Assembly: GCA_045123575.1 (NCBI GenBank)
Contig: JBGVKG010000047.1
Coordinates: 62,001 to 126,000, forward strand
Source: SVEL01 sp045123575
GTDB lineage: Bacteria; Bacillota; Clostridia; Lachnospirales; Lachnospiraceae
DNA length: 64,000 bases
Reading direction: 5' to 3'
The notes below the pieces were generated by a model, which saw only the letters and a list, made by a program, of their open reading frames with translations, was not told the origin of the DNA and made no database searches. The position numbers were made by a program, and so were the translations under genes. Below, piece after piece: positions 17,428-26,557 of this stretch (the first letter of the stretch is position 1; the number at the start of each line of letters is the position of its first letter).

Positions 17428-17804
17428 CAAGTATCTCCTCCATACGCTTATTTATCTCTATTTATAAACACATTCCATCCAATTATACCAAATCCGCACC
17501 CCATAGTCTAGTATGCATAGAAATATAAAGGGGCTGCCCACTATGTGACAGCCCCAATTTGGTTCTTCTTATCTTTATTTCATGTTATTTTTGTGATTAT
17601 TTGAATGCGCTTCTATTTACTATCTAAATCCTCCTTTTCTTTACCAGGATCATGTCTACGCGTTACTTTATCTTAATTCGATTTTGTATTAAATCCGCAT
17701 CTCTCCTTTCTATTATCTTTTCAATGAGGACAATTATGCCAATTTATGTGATAAATTAAATTAGATTTAATTGAAATAATCTGGCACTTATTTTTGTGTA
17801 ACTA
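17428..17804. other. Intergenic stretch with a GC-rich hairpin and orphan ribosome-binding sequences
   Basis: No gene could be supported. On the minus strand GGGGCTG and CAGCCCC (17555-17549 and 17536-17530) form a hairpin followed by TTTATATTT, a weak terminator placed 250 bases after the TadZ/CpaE-like gene. Between them are two strong Shine-Dalgarno-like strings (AAAAGGAGG near 17630-17638 and AAAGGAGAG near 17700-17709) with only tiny frames after them; they may be remnants of a lost small gene. Confidence 0.4.
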
Positions 17805-18395
17805 TTAAAACAATGTTTGAAAAAAATGGATTAGATTTCTGTCAACTATATGTACATTTTCTATGTACGGGCGTTTTATGGCACATACTTTATATGCTCG
17901 CATAATACGACGTATCTGTCCTTCATCCCCATGAAGGATATGAAGCCATGTATCACTTCCTGCATACTCGGCTATATGATTACAAAACTCTTCATACCTA
18001 TCTACATTCCAAGGTTCTAAGGTTCCTAATATAATCTTATGTGTACATCTTATAAAGTCACCCATATGACTTACACTGCTGCCAAAATCTACAACTACTG
18101 TGTCAAAGTTTTTGTACTCCAATGCAGATAATGATTCTGAATTTTTTGTATAATAGTCTATGTGCTTCAAGGTAAAATGGCCTTGCCCTTCTGTATTTAG
18201 CATCTTTGCGAATGTAGTTTTTTGACCATATTCTACAATAGCTGTCTTCTCCCTTAAGAGCCCAGAAAGGTATCCCGCCAAGGATACAGCCATAGTTGTG
18301 ACACCTACGCCACTTTGTACTCCTAATATACCTATAGTTTTAGCCCTAGGACTTTCTTCTAATTCTTTTAAAAAACCATGCTTTTTTCTTATCAA
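17805..18395 (-). CDS. TadZ/CpaE-like protein with degenerate P-loop
   Basis: 196 residues of the ParA/MinD-like fold. The N-terminal ILGVQSGVGVTTMAVSLAGYL aligns with the deviant Walker A loop, but the Lys of GKT is replaced by Val, as in TadZ/CpaE proteins that place Flp pili. VVVDFGSS is the Walker B equivalent. The start is a TTG at 18395: GGAGGTG lies three bases upstream, and the only alternative (GTG 18401) overlaps that site. It overlaps the 3' end of the kinase gene by 50 bases and is likely co-expressed with it. No other tad genes are nearby, so pilus function is not shown. Confidence 0.65.
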   Translation of the reverse strand: MIRKKHGFLKELEESPRAKTIGILGVQSGVGVTTMAVSLAGYLSGLLREKTAIVEYGQKTTFAKMLNTEGQGHFTLKHIDYYTKNSESLSALEYKNFDTVVVDFGSSVSHMGDFIRCTHKIILGTLEPWNVDRYEEFCNHIAEYAGSDTWLHILHGDEGQIRRIMRAYKVCAIKRPYIENVHIVDRNLIHFFQTLF

Positions 18396-19782
18396 TATCA
18401 CCTCCGTTTCTATTAATCTTTAGACATTTTTCTAATCGTTCATAAAATGCCTTATTAATATCACTTCTCTTTAATGGTTCATCTAAAAAAGGAACTGGCA
18501 TAGCCGCTTTATTCAGTTGCCCACAAAGCCTACCTGTAGAAGTCGAATCAGCCCCATTGCTTAATATCAGCTTCCAATCCTCTTTACTACATATAGCTAT
18601 GGCATTATCAAACTCCCACGACTTTCCACCAACTATCAACACTGGATATGACATTTTATCCATATCTTCGCCATATACTCCTTCATCTCGTATAATGTAA
18701 TCGCATTTAATATCAAGTTGAATCTGTGGTCCATACGCTGGCTTCAATAACAGTTTTCCCGCACTAAAAAAGCCACTATCATATTTTAACTTTTCATACT
18801 TTGCCATAAGACGTGTATGATTGGAATCATTGGCTTCCTCATAAACTACCTTATAGCCTTTTGCAGCAAGGTAATAGGCGAAACCAAGACTTATATGTGT
18901 AACACCTATCCTTTTAATCGCACCCACAAAGGAAATGATATAAGGTTTCTCATTATTTAAGCACACATTGTCACCTTTTGTTAATTCCATAAGATTGGCC
19001 AGCAGGCTTTCAACAGACTGAAATCTATGCTCTCTGTCCCTTGCCATACACTGTGTCACAATCATTTTCATTTTTTCTGAAATATTTTGGGGGATTTGTA
19101 ATGATAATTGGTCACTCTTATAGTTTCTACCTACCATAAGAAAACCTAATACTGCTCCTATACCAAATATATCCGCTCGCCCATCAAGACTGCCCTCTAT
19201 ATATTGCTCTGGTGCTGCGTATCCTGCAGTTCCCATATGCCACATATTTACTGCCGTCTCATCTTGGTAATACGAGTTTCCGAAATCTACCAGAAAGATT
19301 TCATCTTGATTAATAAGAATATTTTTTGGATGTATATCCAAAAATAAAACTGGTATAGGTTTTTGACAATGTAAATATAATACTATACGACATATCTTTA
19401 TCCCGATATCTAACACTTTTTCCTCAGATAATGGTCCATATCTGCCCACATATTCTTCCAAGGTTTCTCCTTCAATGTACTCTTCTATAATATAGTACGC
19501 AAAAGAATCCTCTATGACATCATATATAATTGGAATACCTGGGTGTCTGAGATTTTTTAATATCTTGACTTCTGAATAAAAACTATCTTGACGTATAGAT
19601 TTTTTGAGTATTTTTTTGATAACTCTTTTCGCCGACATATACATATGCCAGACTTCATATACAGTAACCAGCTCCGACTGATATATAACTTTGGTCACTC
19701 TATATTTATCGAATAAAATAATATTAGTTGAAGTCGCTATATTGCCTCCTTCTAACTTTGTGTGCTTTATTCGAAACCTCAT
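18346..19782 (-). CDS. Serine/threonine protein kinase fused to a degenerate ParA-like domain
   Basis: About 478 residues. The N-terminal part is a Hanks-type kinase: invariant-Lys region around KRVIKKIL, catalytic loop FLDIHPKNILIN at about residue 153 and DFG at 167. The HRD His is replaced by Phe, but Asp, Asn and DFG are present. From about residue 284 a ParA/CpaE-like domain begins with SFVGAIKRIGVTHISLG, again without the P-loop Lys. The partner protein downstream has the same kind of domain. The start is uncertain: the ATG at 19782 has no ribosome binding site, whereas AGAAGGAGG at 19753-19745 is followed four bases later by ATA, near where the kinase domain begins. Confidence 0.75.
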   Translation of the reverse strand: MRFRIKHTKLEGGNIATSTNIILFDKYRVTKVIYQSELVTVYEVWHMYMSAKRVIKKILKKSIRQDSFYSEVKILKNLRHPGIPIIYDVIEDSFAYYIIEEYIEGETLEEYVGRYGPLSEEKVLDIGIKICRIVLYLHCQKPIPVLFLDIHPKNILINQDEIFLVDFGNSYYQDETAVNMWHMGTAGYAAPEQYIEGSLDGRADIFGIGAVLGFLMVGRNYKSDQLSLQIPQNISEKMKMIVTQCMARDREHRFQSVESLLANLMELTKGDNVCLNNEKPYIISFVGAIKRIGVTHISLGFAYYLAAKGYKVVYEEANDSNHTRLMAKYEKLKYDSGFFSAGKLLLKPAYGPQIQLDIKCDYIIRDEGVYGEDMDKMSYPVLIVGGKSWEFDNAIAICSKEDWKLILSNGADSTSTGRLCGQLNKAAMPVPFLDEPLKRSDINKAFYERLEKCLKINRNGGDIDKKKAWFFKRIRRKS

Positions 19783-19844
19783 GGACAATTATAACCATAT
19801 CTTGAAAAAATTACAACACATTTTTAGTTTTTTTAAGTTAATAC

Positions 19845-19874
19845 TTTACATATAAGCTTGATATGAGTTATACT
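19845..19874 (+). promoter_or_regulatory. SigA-type promoter of mecA
   Basis: TTTACA (19845-19850) and TATACT (19869-19874) are 18 bases apart, giving a leader of about 40 bases before the mecA start codon. Confidence 0.6.
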
Positions 19875-19923
19875 AATAATGCGATAACTATAACTTTATG
19901 ACAGCAAAGAAGAGGTCTTTATT

Positions 19924-20751
19924 ATGAAAATTGAAAAAATCAATGACAATCAAATAAAGTGTACTTTGAACAGGTCTGATTTGGCTTCAAGACAGATAAA
20001 GCTTAGCGAGCTGGCATACGGCACAGAGAAGGCAAAAAACCTTTTCCGTGATATGATGCAGCAGGCATCAACGGAGTTTGGGTTTGAGGCAGATGACATT
20101 CCTCTTATGATAGAAGCTATTCCAGTTTCTGGAGATTGCATCGTACTTGTTATAACTAAGGTTGAGGACCCTGAGGAACTTGATACTCGTTTCTCAAGAT
20201 TTGCACCTTCTATGGATGAGATAGACGCAGATGATATAGATGATGAGGACGGAAGCTATGCTACACCTTCCTCAAGTGACTTGTTGGATTTGTTTAACCA
20301 GCTTAAGCACGAGCTTAAGAATGCAGTGGATGGTTCATCAGATAACTTCATCCCATTCCCACAGGCTCTTGCTAAGAAGGCTAACCAGGTAGCAACTCCA
20401 GCTACACCAGCGGCAAATGAACCTTCAGCGGTTAAGGAGGCTCCTCCTAAAAACCTGACAAAGGTATTCTCATTCAAAAATATAGATACGCTTATCAATG
20501 TAGCTTCAAAACTAACAGAGATGTATAACAGTCCAAACTGCTTATATAAGGCAGAGGATACTGGCGTATACTATTTAGTTATTACAAAGGGTACTCAGTC
20601 TGTAGAGAACTTTAACAAGGTATGCAATATTCTTTCTGAATTTGGCTCTATTGTTAAGACTAATGCTGCTAGCGAGGCCTACTTCAAAGAACACTACAAA
20701 AAGATAATCGCCAAGAAAGCTTTACAAAAGCTTCAAATGGTTAATAATTAA
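19924..20751 (+). CDS. mecA: Adaptor protein MecA
   Basis: Adaptor that brings substrates to the ClpC AAA+ unfoldase for degradation by ClpCP. The N-terminal substrate-binding domain (MKIEKINDNQIKCTLNRSDL, then DIPLMIEAIPVSGDCIVLVITKVEDPEELD) and the C-terminal ClpC-binding domain (VFSFKNIDTLINVASKL and later YYLVITKGTQSVENFNKVCNILSEFG) are both clear. A long acidic and Pro/Ala-rich linker (about residues 95-175) joins them. 275 residues is slightly longer than Bacillus MecA because of this linker. AGAGG lies before the ATG. It is followed 22 bases later by a small DUF1858 gene, with a shared terminator. Confidence 0.92.
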   Translation: MKIEKINDNQIKCTLNRSDLASRQIKLSELAYGTEKAKNLFRDMMQQASTEFGFEADDIPLMIEAIPVSGDCIVLVITKVEDPEELDTRFSRFAPSMDEIDADDIDDEDGSYATPSSSDLLDLFNQLKHELKNAVDGSSDNFIPFPQALAKKANQVATPATPAANEPSAVKEAPPKNLTKVFSFKNIDTLINVASKLTEMYNSPNCLYKAEDTGVYYLVITKGTQSVENFNKVCNILSEFGSIVKTNAASEAYFKEHYKKIIAKKALQKLQMVNN

Positions 20752-20773
20752 ACCCCAGGAAGGAGATATAAAT

Positions 20774-20968
20774 ATGCAGATAACAAAGGATATGCTTATC
20801 GGACAAATCGTTAATGGAGATGAGAGAACAATCCCTGTTTTATTAAATGCAGGTATGCATTGTCTCGGTTGTCCATCAGCTCAGGGAGAATCTCTCGAAG
20901 AGGCTTGTATGGTTCACGGCATCGATGTTGATGAATTAGTTGTTGCGTTAAATAACGCTCTTGCATAA
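20774..20968 (+). CDS. DUF1858 domain protein
   Basis: 64-residue small cytoplasmic protein with the DUF1858 pattern: an N-terminal MQITKDMLIGQIV, then LLNAGMHCLGCPSAQGESLEEAC with the CxxC pair, and a C-terminal helix. This fold is related to hybrid-cluster and NifU-like associated domains and may sense redox or bind metal through CLGC. GGAAGGAG is a strong ribosome binding site. It forms a two-gene unit with mecA. Confidence 0.88.
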   Translation: MQITKDMLIGQIVNGDERTIPVLLNAGMHCLGCPSAQGESLEEACMVHGIDVDELVVALNNALA

Positions 20969-20980
20969 GTTATAAAGCTA

Positions 20981-21011
20981 AAAGCTTGGTTCAAAGAACC
21001 AAGCTTTTTTA
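20981..21011 (+). terminator. Terminator after the mecA-DUF1858 unit
   Basis: AAAAGCTTGGTTC pairs perfectly with GAACCAAGCTTTT and ends in a T-run on the plus strand. The opposite strand also has an A/T-rich flank, so it may stop the convergent gene at 21024 as well. Confidence 0.88.
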
Positions 21012-21023
21012 ATGCAAACACCT

Positions 21024-23480
21024 CTAATCAAACAAAACCATATAGTGTTTATCTCCATTATTGAACAATCTTTCTAATTCCTGATAGCCCTTGCTAAACA
21101 TCTCACCAGTATCCATATCAGTTAAGTATACTGTGCTGACTGCTCCAGAATATCCAATATATCCATCTACAGTCACCATGCCATAGCCGTCCAACATTAT
21201 CAGTACTGGATATTCCTTTGTTGCATAATAGAATAATGTATCATAATATCCTCTATTTACATCTAGGACTTCTCCCTGCCACAAGGTCGCTGCCTTTTCA
21301 AAGCTATCGTAGCCTTTGCCTACCATACCTTTTACATCGACACCCGCTCTACTTACCTTAGTAGTTCTCTCCCACAGATAATTACCATCACCCTTAACAG
21401 CTACTCCGTAGTAATCGTATGCTGTATTTATGGCCTCCCATAATTTATCTGTTACAAGCTTTAATTGTCCTTCTCCATATACATAGTAATTGTTATCTTC
21501 TATTGTATCGTCTATTTGTTCAAAGCTGATACCATTCATAAAATTAGCTTCTCTTATATGCATAGACACTAATCTATTATCACTTGTAATAGTATATGCA
21601 AAGTTAAGAATAAGCTCTTTTTTCTTTAAATCTGTTGCTATGGTTGATAACTGCACGATGTCTTTAGCTGATACATTTTTATTGACAAACTGGTCGTCTG
21701 CTATAGTCACAAATGCCCCTGCATCATTCTTAGACATTCTATTAAGCTTTAACATATTGCCAATAATGCTTATACCTGTTATATAACAATTATCCTTCTG
21801 GTAACTTTCATTATCCTCCATGGACTCCAGTACAACATTCAACTTATACATAGGAAATACTGTATCTCCAACAGCATCCTTATATACATCCTGACTATGG
21901 GCTGTTCCATATATCAAATCATGCTCTATGAAGCCTACTACCTTTATGTAGTCACCTTCATCTGCGCTGATTACATAGTCATCCCCTGTCTGAATATTGA
22001 TAACTCTTATGCTAGTCGCTCCATATACCTGACTATTCTCATGCCATGCTATAATGTTCTCATCTTCACTAATGATATAATTTCCTTTTTTCAGATTCGT
22101 TACCAGACGCACATACTCATTACTATCAAAAGTAACTGTATATATTGAATCTCCTATCATCATATACAGATGCGAATCATCCTTTACATAAGCAAATCGT
22201 CCCATCGACTCCTTAAGTATATGATATGGCTTGGTAGATTCTGCAAATACAAGCTCTTTAACTGTACGTTCCTTATGATTGTACTGATATAAACCTGTGC
22301 CTACCTTACCCTCGTGACCGCCTCTATTCATATAGCCATATACGATAAATAGGATATTGCCCTCACCATCGGTAGATATTATCTCAATATCATTTTCATC
22401 GAAAATATCTCTGACATCTGCACCGCTACCACTTTCAAAGGAGAACACATTTACTATTGAATTGGTCCTCATATCCATTAACCAAAGGTTTCTCTCCTTA
22501 ACAAAACTAACATAAGAACCTTTTGCACTATGTGCATATTCTACAGTCAGATCACTGTCTACTCCTAAGTTAATTCTCGTAGCTGATACATACTGATTTG
22601 TTCCATCAAATATCTGCTCCATAGTTCTATCATATACATACAGATACATTCTATCGCCACTTTTTCTAACACGATAGAATTCCGTCACGTTATAATATTG
22701 AGCTACATTATACTCATTATATGCCTTAACCTTGTACTGTAACTCGTAGCTTCCCAAATCATCTATAATCTCTTTTATAGTTACGACAGGGTTAGTTACT
22801 CGGCTTACGTTTAAGTCTGCCCAAGCAAAATTACTAAAGCTAGACTTGATAGTGACATGGCCAAGATTCGTATTGTCGGTAGCCGAACTAGGCTCTAAAT
22901 ATCTTATATAATTCTTAGCCAGCTCATCATCCATACTATCCTTACTCATACCACTTACAAAGTCCAAATGTGCTTTTACATCCGACTTACTTTGTTCCTC
23001 TATACGAGTATAATAATATATATCGCCATGTTTCTCTGATACAAGCTTAATGATAAGCATATACTCAGTATCATACTCCATAATACGGCTGGCATCTATG
23101 GTTGCATATATATAATCGCCATTATATACGAATTTATCTATATTTTGTTTATCTATCAATCGCTCAGTGTCTAATGTTCGTATCTCATAAGACATAGTAG
23201 CTATAACATTATCATACTTCTTGATGGATATACCGATACTTCTATCACTTTCTAATGGTGTAATAGAATCATGCATATACTTGGCATCCATATATGTGGT
23301 ATACCCTTGAAGCATATTAATGTCTGTATCTTCATACACCATATTCACTACAGGCAAAGTTGCCGATTGCATCGGTGGCGGATCTGCCTTCTCATTGCTA
23401 TACAGCGAAAAGAAATACACAGCTAATACACCTATAAATGCCAAAAGACACGTAGCTATTTTTATAAAGAACTGCTTCAT
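21024..23480 (-). CDS. Large membrane-anchored extracytoplasmic protein of unknown function
   Basis: 818 residues with one N-terminal hydrophobic anchor (about residues 7-25) and the rest outside. The middle (about 330-560) has repeated strand patterns with W/D turns such as YVSFVKERNLWLMDMRTNSIVNVFSF and NILFIVYGYMNRGG, suggesting a beta-propeller. The C-terminal 120 residues (YPVLIMLDGYGMVTVDGYIGYSGAVSTVYLTDM) resemble a C39-like peptidase fold, but I see no catalytic Cys-His pair, so it would be inactive. It is the last gene of a group with a 109-residue protein, an ATPase and spmB. No function is proposed. Confidence 0.6.
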   Translation of the reverse strand: MKQFFIKIATCLLAFIGVLAVYFFSLYSNEKADPPPMQSATLPVVNMVYEDTDINMLQGYTTYMDAKYMHDSITPLESDRSIGISIKKYDNVIATMSYEIRTLDTERLIDKQNIDKFVYNGDYIYATIDASRIMEYDTEYMLIIKLVSEKHGDIYYYTRIEEQSKSDVKAHLDFVSGMSKDSMDDELAKNYIRYLEPSSATDNTNLGHVTIKSSFSNFAWADLNVSRVTNPVVTIKEIIDDLGSYELQYKVKAYNEYNVAQYYNVTEFYRVRKSGDRMYLYVYDRTMEQIFDGTNQYVSATRINLGVDSDLTVEYAHSAKGSYVSFVKERNLWLMDMRTNSIVNVFSFESGSGADVRDIFDENDIEIISTDGEGNILFIVYGYMNRGGHEGKVGTGLYQYNHKERTVKELVFAESTKPYHILKESMGRFAYVKDDSHLYMMIGDSIYTVTFDSNEYVRLVTNLKKGNYIISEDENIIAWHENSQVYGATSIRVINIQTGDDYVISADEGDYIKVVGFIEHDLIYGTAHSQDVYKDAVGDTVFPMYKLNVVLESMEDNESYQKDNCYITGISIIGNMLKLNRMSKNDAGAFVTIADDQFVNKNVSAKDIVQLSTIATDLKKKELILNFAYTITSDNRLVSMHIREANFMNGISFEQIDDTIEDNNYYVYGEGQLKLVTDKLWEAINTAYDYYGVAVKGDGNYLWERTTKVSRAGVDVKGMVGKGYDSFEKAATLWQGEVLDVNRGYYDTLFYYATKEYPVLIMLDGYGMVTVDGYIGYSGAVSTVYLTDMDTGEMFSKGYQELERLFNNGDKHYMVLFD

Positions 23481-23564
23481 ACATTTTGTCCTCTTTGTGT
23501 TTTTTCATTACTGTCAGATACATTTTACCCCATATCAGTAAATATATCAAATCAAATCGTAAAA

Positions 23565-23894
23565 TCAGCAAAATCCCCTTGCTCTGCAATATCTTCTTCT
23601 CATTCTTCTCCTTAGCATCTCGTTGATAAGGAGTACCTCTAACATAGCACGTCTATCCTTATCGTCACTGCCTTCTATCCCATCTACCAATCTAAGTATG
23701 CGCACTTTATCTGGATACTGGTCAAACATTATACTTCCATCATACTCTAACTTATCAAGAGCATCCTCTACTAGCAATTGCAATACCATCACCTCAGCAG
23801 GATATAAGCTTTTTAGAAACTGAGCGTCCTCGTTATCCTCAGCAAATCCAACAAAACCTTTATACATAGAGTTATCATCATATATATCAGACAT
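23565..23894 (-). CDS. Small acidic protein of unknown function
   Basis: 109 residues, strongly acidic in the first two thirds and ending in an Arg-rich tail (MLRRRMRRRYCRARGF). No domain recognised. The predicted structure is helical, and it has no signal or membrane segment. GGAG lies five bases before the ATG, and the gap to the ATPase gene upstream is 19 bases, so it is part of the spmB-ATPase group. The sharp charge split between body and tail suggests binding to RNA, DNA or acidic lipid; that is inference. Confidence 0.6.
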   Translation of the reverse strand: MSDIYDDNSMYKGFVGFAEDNEDAQFLKSLYPAEVMVLQLLVEDALDKLEYDGSIMFDQYPDKVRILRLVDGIEGSDDKDRRAMLEVLLINEMLRRRMRRRYCRARGFC

Positions 23895-23913
23895 ATTTTC
23901 TCCAATATATTTT

Positions 23914-25092
23914 TTATAATATATTATGCTCTAACGCTCTTTCCGTGATTTCTTGTATAGTCATATTTTGCCTATTGGCATCTAAATATTCTGCCGCAAA
24001 TGAAGCAATACTCTTTCTCCACATATTCTCTATATCTATAACCCATATACAATCTGTCCATAGATTTACAAAAACAAATGGAAGTCTTGCCTTAGCCCTA
24101 GCCTTGTGCCAATATCTAAGCTCCCACCCAGCTCCGTAATAATAGCTATAATACTCCTGTATTATAAAATTTTTTAGTAGATAACCTTTATATTGATTCC
24201 AAACTATATCATTGTCCATTATAGAGCGTTCGTCTATGCCTGCAACCGCTCCAGCTAATCCTACATCTAACACATAGAGCTTATAATCCTTTATCCTATT
24301 ACTTGTACGATTATCCATGCGATTAAGTCTATAAATTATACCTGCGCCGCACAACCTCTCGATACTTTCTTTGTACTCTCTATTTCTAGCACTTTTATTT
24401 ACCTGCCTTAAAGAAAAACCTGCACTTGCTGTAATCTCTTGAATAAATATGGCATTAATTATCTGCCATTCCTTTGTCTTTATGACATCCACATTGCCAG
24501 ATAGTTTATAGCATATATTCGATAGAATTTCACATTGCCTACACCGTACACTAGTAAAATCTCCATTCTCAAGAAAAAGCTCCACACATTCAGGCATACC
24601 GCCCACCATAAGGTATATATTGAAGATATCTCTTTCTGTCATATTGAAATATTCTTTCTCGTTCCATTTACTCTTTAAGGCCATAGAGAATTCACAAAGA
24701 TTCAGTGGTGTCATATGCAACAAAGTCATGTACCCATTATCATTTTGCCCTATCTTATTCGCTAAATATTCTGTTCCTATAAATATTACTTTATAATCAG
24801 ACAATGCCATATCACTTCTAATCTTTAAAACAATACGTCTAGCTTTATCATATAATATTTTGTCGTTAATATCGTCTATAATCAAAAATACAGCCGAACA
24901 AGATATAGTATCTTCTATATCCTCTTCCTTTGTATTTTTCACAGAAATGTATATGTAATCTTTATCATATTCTCTACAAAATTCTCTCGCCACCCATGTT
25001 TTCCCTACACCGTGACCACCACATATACACAATATACTTTCATCATTATGGTCATACCACTGCTTTATTTTACTTGTAATTATTCTATTCAT
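23914..25092 (-). CDS. AAA-type ATPase with C-terminal DUF4143-like domain
   Basis: 392 residues. Walker A is ICGGHGVGKTW at about residues 23-33, and Walker B AVFLIIDDIN at about 70. The C-terminal half carries IYRLNRMDNRTS, LYVLDVGLAGAV and LKNFIIQEYYSYYY, as in the archaeal-type ATPase/DUF4143 family. Such proteins are common, often single, and poorly understood; some resemble antitoxin or nuclease-linked ATPases, but no partner toxin is visible. AGGAG precedes the ATG; 20 bases separate it from spmB. Confidence 0.75.
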   Translation of the reverse strand: MNRIITSKIKQWYDHNDESILCICGGHGVGKTWVAREFCREYDKDYIYISVKNTKEEDIEDTISCSAVFLIIDDINDKILYDKARRIVLKIRSDMALSDYKVIFIGTEYLANKIGQNDNGYMTLLHMTPLNLCEFSMALKSKWNEKEYFNMTERDIFNIYLMVGGMPECVELFLENGDFTSVRCRQCEILSNICYKLSGNVDVIKTKEWQIINAIFIQEITASAGFSLRQVNKSARNREYKESIERLCGAGIIYRLNRMDNRTSNRIKDYKLYVLDVGLAGAVAGIDERSIMDNDIVWNQYKGYLLKNFIIQEYYSYYYGAGWELRYWHKARAKARLPFVFVNLWTDCIWVIDIENMWRKSIASFAAEYLDANRQNMTIQEITERALEHNIL

Positions 25093-25112
25093 AATTGTTC
25101 TCCTATGTACTA

Positions 25113-25652
25113 TCAGATTCCTAATTCAATCATAACTTTAGCTAATACAACACTGGCTATTATTCCCGCTAAAGTGGATATAAGCGCTCCTTTCAATGTC
25201 CATCTTGTCTTAGTTACTTTTGCAGCTATAAAATATACTGACATCGTGTAAAATATAGTTTCTGTACAACTAAGCATAATAGAGGCTATAAGACCTATGT
25301 ATGAGTCTGTTCCAAACTCCTTAAATACATCAAGTAACAAACCTGTTGCGGCCGATGATGAAAACATTTTAACAAGTGCCAAAGGCACCAACTCACTTGG
25401 GAAATTTATTAAATCAGTGATAATACTCAGCTTGTCAGATAAAAAATCTAAGAATCCAGAGCTTCGAAGAATACCTACTCCTACCATCAAGCCGATAAGA
25501 GTTGGCAATATGCCCATAACTGTCTTGATTCCGTCCTTTGCTCCTTCCACGAAGTCTTCGTAGACATTACGTTTTTTCATAAGCCCATTTGCAATAATAA
25601 CAAAAATAAGTAGTGGAATAATCATATTAGAAAGGTATATAAGAATCGTCAT
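25113..25652 (-). CDS. spmB: Spore maturation protein B-like (nucleoside-recognition domain)
   Basis: 179-residue membrane protein of the SpmB type, with MTILIYLSNMIIPLLIFVIIANGLMK and GILPTLIGLMVGVGILRSSG, then ALVKMFSSSAATGLLLDVF, all typical of the Gate/nucleoside-recognition family. In Bacillus SpmA and SpmB together affect spore core dehydration. Here the SpmA-like gene is at 46125, 20 kb away, instead of adjacent. Presence does not prove sporulation, since many asporogenous Lachnospiraceae keep the pair. It is the first gene of a group of four. Confidence 0.88.
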   Translation of the reverse strand: MTILIYLSNMIIPLLIFVIIANGLMKKRNVYEDFVEGAKDGIKTVMGILPTLIGLMVGVGILRSSGFLDFLSDKLSIITDLINFPSELVPLALVKMFSSSAATGLLLDVFKEFGTDSYIGLIASIMLSCTETIFYTMSVYFIAAKVTKTRWTLKGALISTLAGIIASVVLAKVMIELGI

Positions 25653-25715
25653 TTATTCCTCGAATTTATTCTTTCTAACATTATATTCCACTACTTAATA
25701 AAAATCCATTATTTT

Positions 25716-26498
25716 TTAATATTCCTGCTGCAATACTGGAGTCGCTACATATACCCAAGAAACGTCTTCGATATTATCATAGGTAATAGCTACATTAATA
25801 TTCGACTTGGTTGTTCCACTGACAACATACTCGCTAATATTATCTGAATATCCATATACCGTATATAATTGTTCACTTCTACTACCAGTAATCAACTTTC
25901 CATCAAGCGCTTTTAATATTTTGTCACAGATTTCATTTTTTTGCTGATTACTTAAAGGGCCCTTTATGCTTCCCTTTAGGCTTAATGTAATATCCGCATC
26001 TATACCTAGATCATCAAAATACTTCTCTATACACTCTCTATAATGTACAGCGCTCTCTACTGAATTTTGTATAGATAATCGTATCAATATATACTGCTCA
26101 ACACCCATAACCGTAGATATATTTTCCTTCTCTATAGTTACGATAGTTATGTCAGTCTGTGCAACAGGAGATGTTAAGCTATAGGTAGAAGTAACCTTAC
26201 AACCATTGTCAACCGGTTCTCTATCTACATCGAGTGTTATCTCACTATTAATACCTACAGCCTTGGCTATGCCTTCCACCATATCCTGTCTCGCGCCATG
26301 GGACATATATTTGCTTCCGTAATTCACATACACATCCACTTGCCCCACTGTATTCATATAATTTCCTGATGCAAAAGCTTCTACAATATCGGCTTTTTCA
26401 CCCTTGTTATTTCCTATGAACATGGCCCCTATACCAAATATCCATAATCCTGCCAATAGCAACAATGCTTTTCGTCTATTAATAAACATAATGTACAT
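25716..26498 (-). CDS. YwmB-like secreted protein
   Basis: About 260 residues with a signal/anchor helix (RRKALLLLAGLWIFGIGAMFIG) and an outside domain. VYVNYGSKYMSHGARQDMVEGIAKAVGI, SLKGSIKGPLSNQQKNEICDKILKALDGK and the internal symmetry of the two halves fit the YwmB TATA-box-binding-protein-like family, of unknown molecular role and often near sporulation or murA genes. Two starts are possible (26498 or 26489). The start region lies in a perfect 10-bp hairpin that encloses the ribosome binding site. Confidence 0.6.
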   Translation of the reverse strand: MYIMFINRRKALLLLAGLWIFGIGAMFIGNNKGEKADIVEAFASGNYMNTVGQVDVYVNYGSKYMSHGARQDMVEGIAKAVGINSEITLDVDREPVDNGCKVTSTYSLTSPVAQTDITIVTIEKENISTVMGVEQYILIRLSIQNSVESAVHYRECIEKYFDDLGIDADITLSLKGSIKGPLSNQQKNEICDKILKALDGKLITGSRSEQLYTVYGYSDNISEYVVSGTTKSNINVAITYDNIEDVSWVYVATPVLQQEY

Positions 26499-26521
26499 AT
26501 CTCCTCTCTAAAGATATGTAC
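26493..26521 (-). promoter_or_regulatory. Hairpin enclosing the ribosome binding site of the YwmB-like gene
   Basis: GTACATATCT and AGATATGTAC form a perfect 10-bp stem; the nine-base loop holds AGAGAGG and the 3' strand of the stem contains the ATG at 26498. The hairpin would hide ribosome binding site and start in the RNA, so it may make translation conditional, for example thermally or by a factor. The role is inferred. Confidence 0.5.
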
Positions 26522-26557
26522 ATTATTAACAGCTTTTCTTTATTCTATACAAAAATA

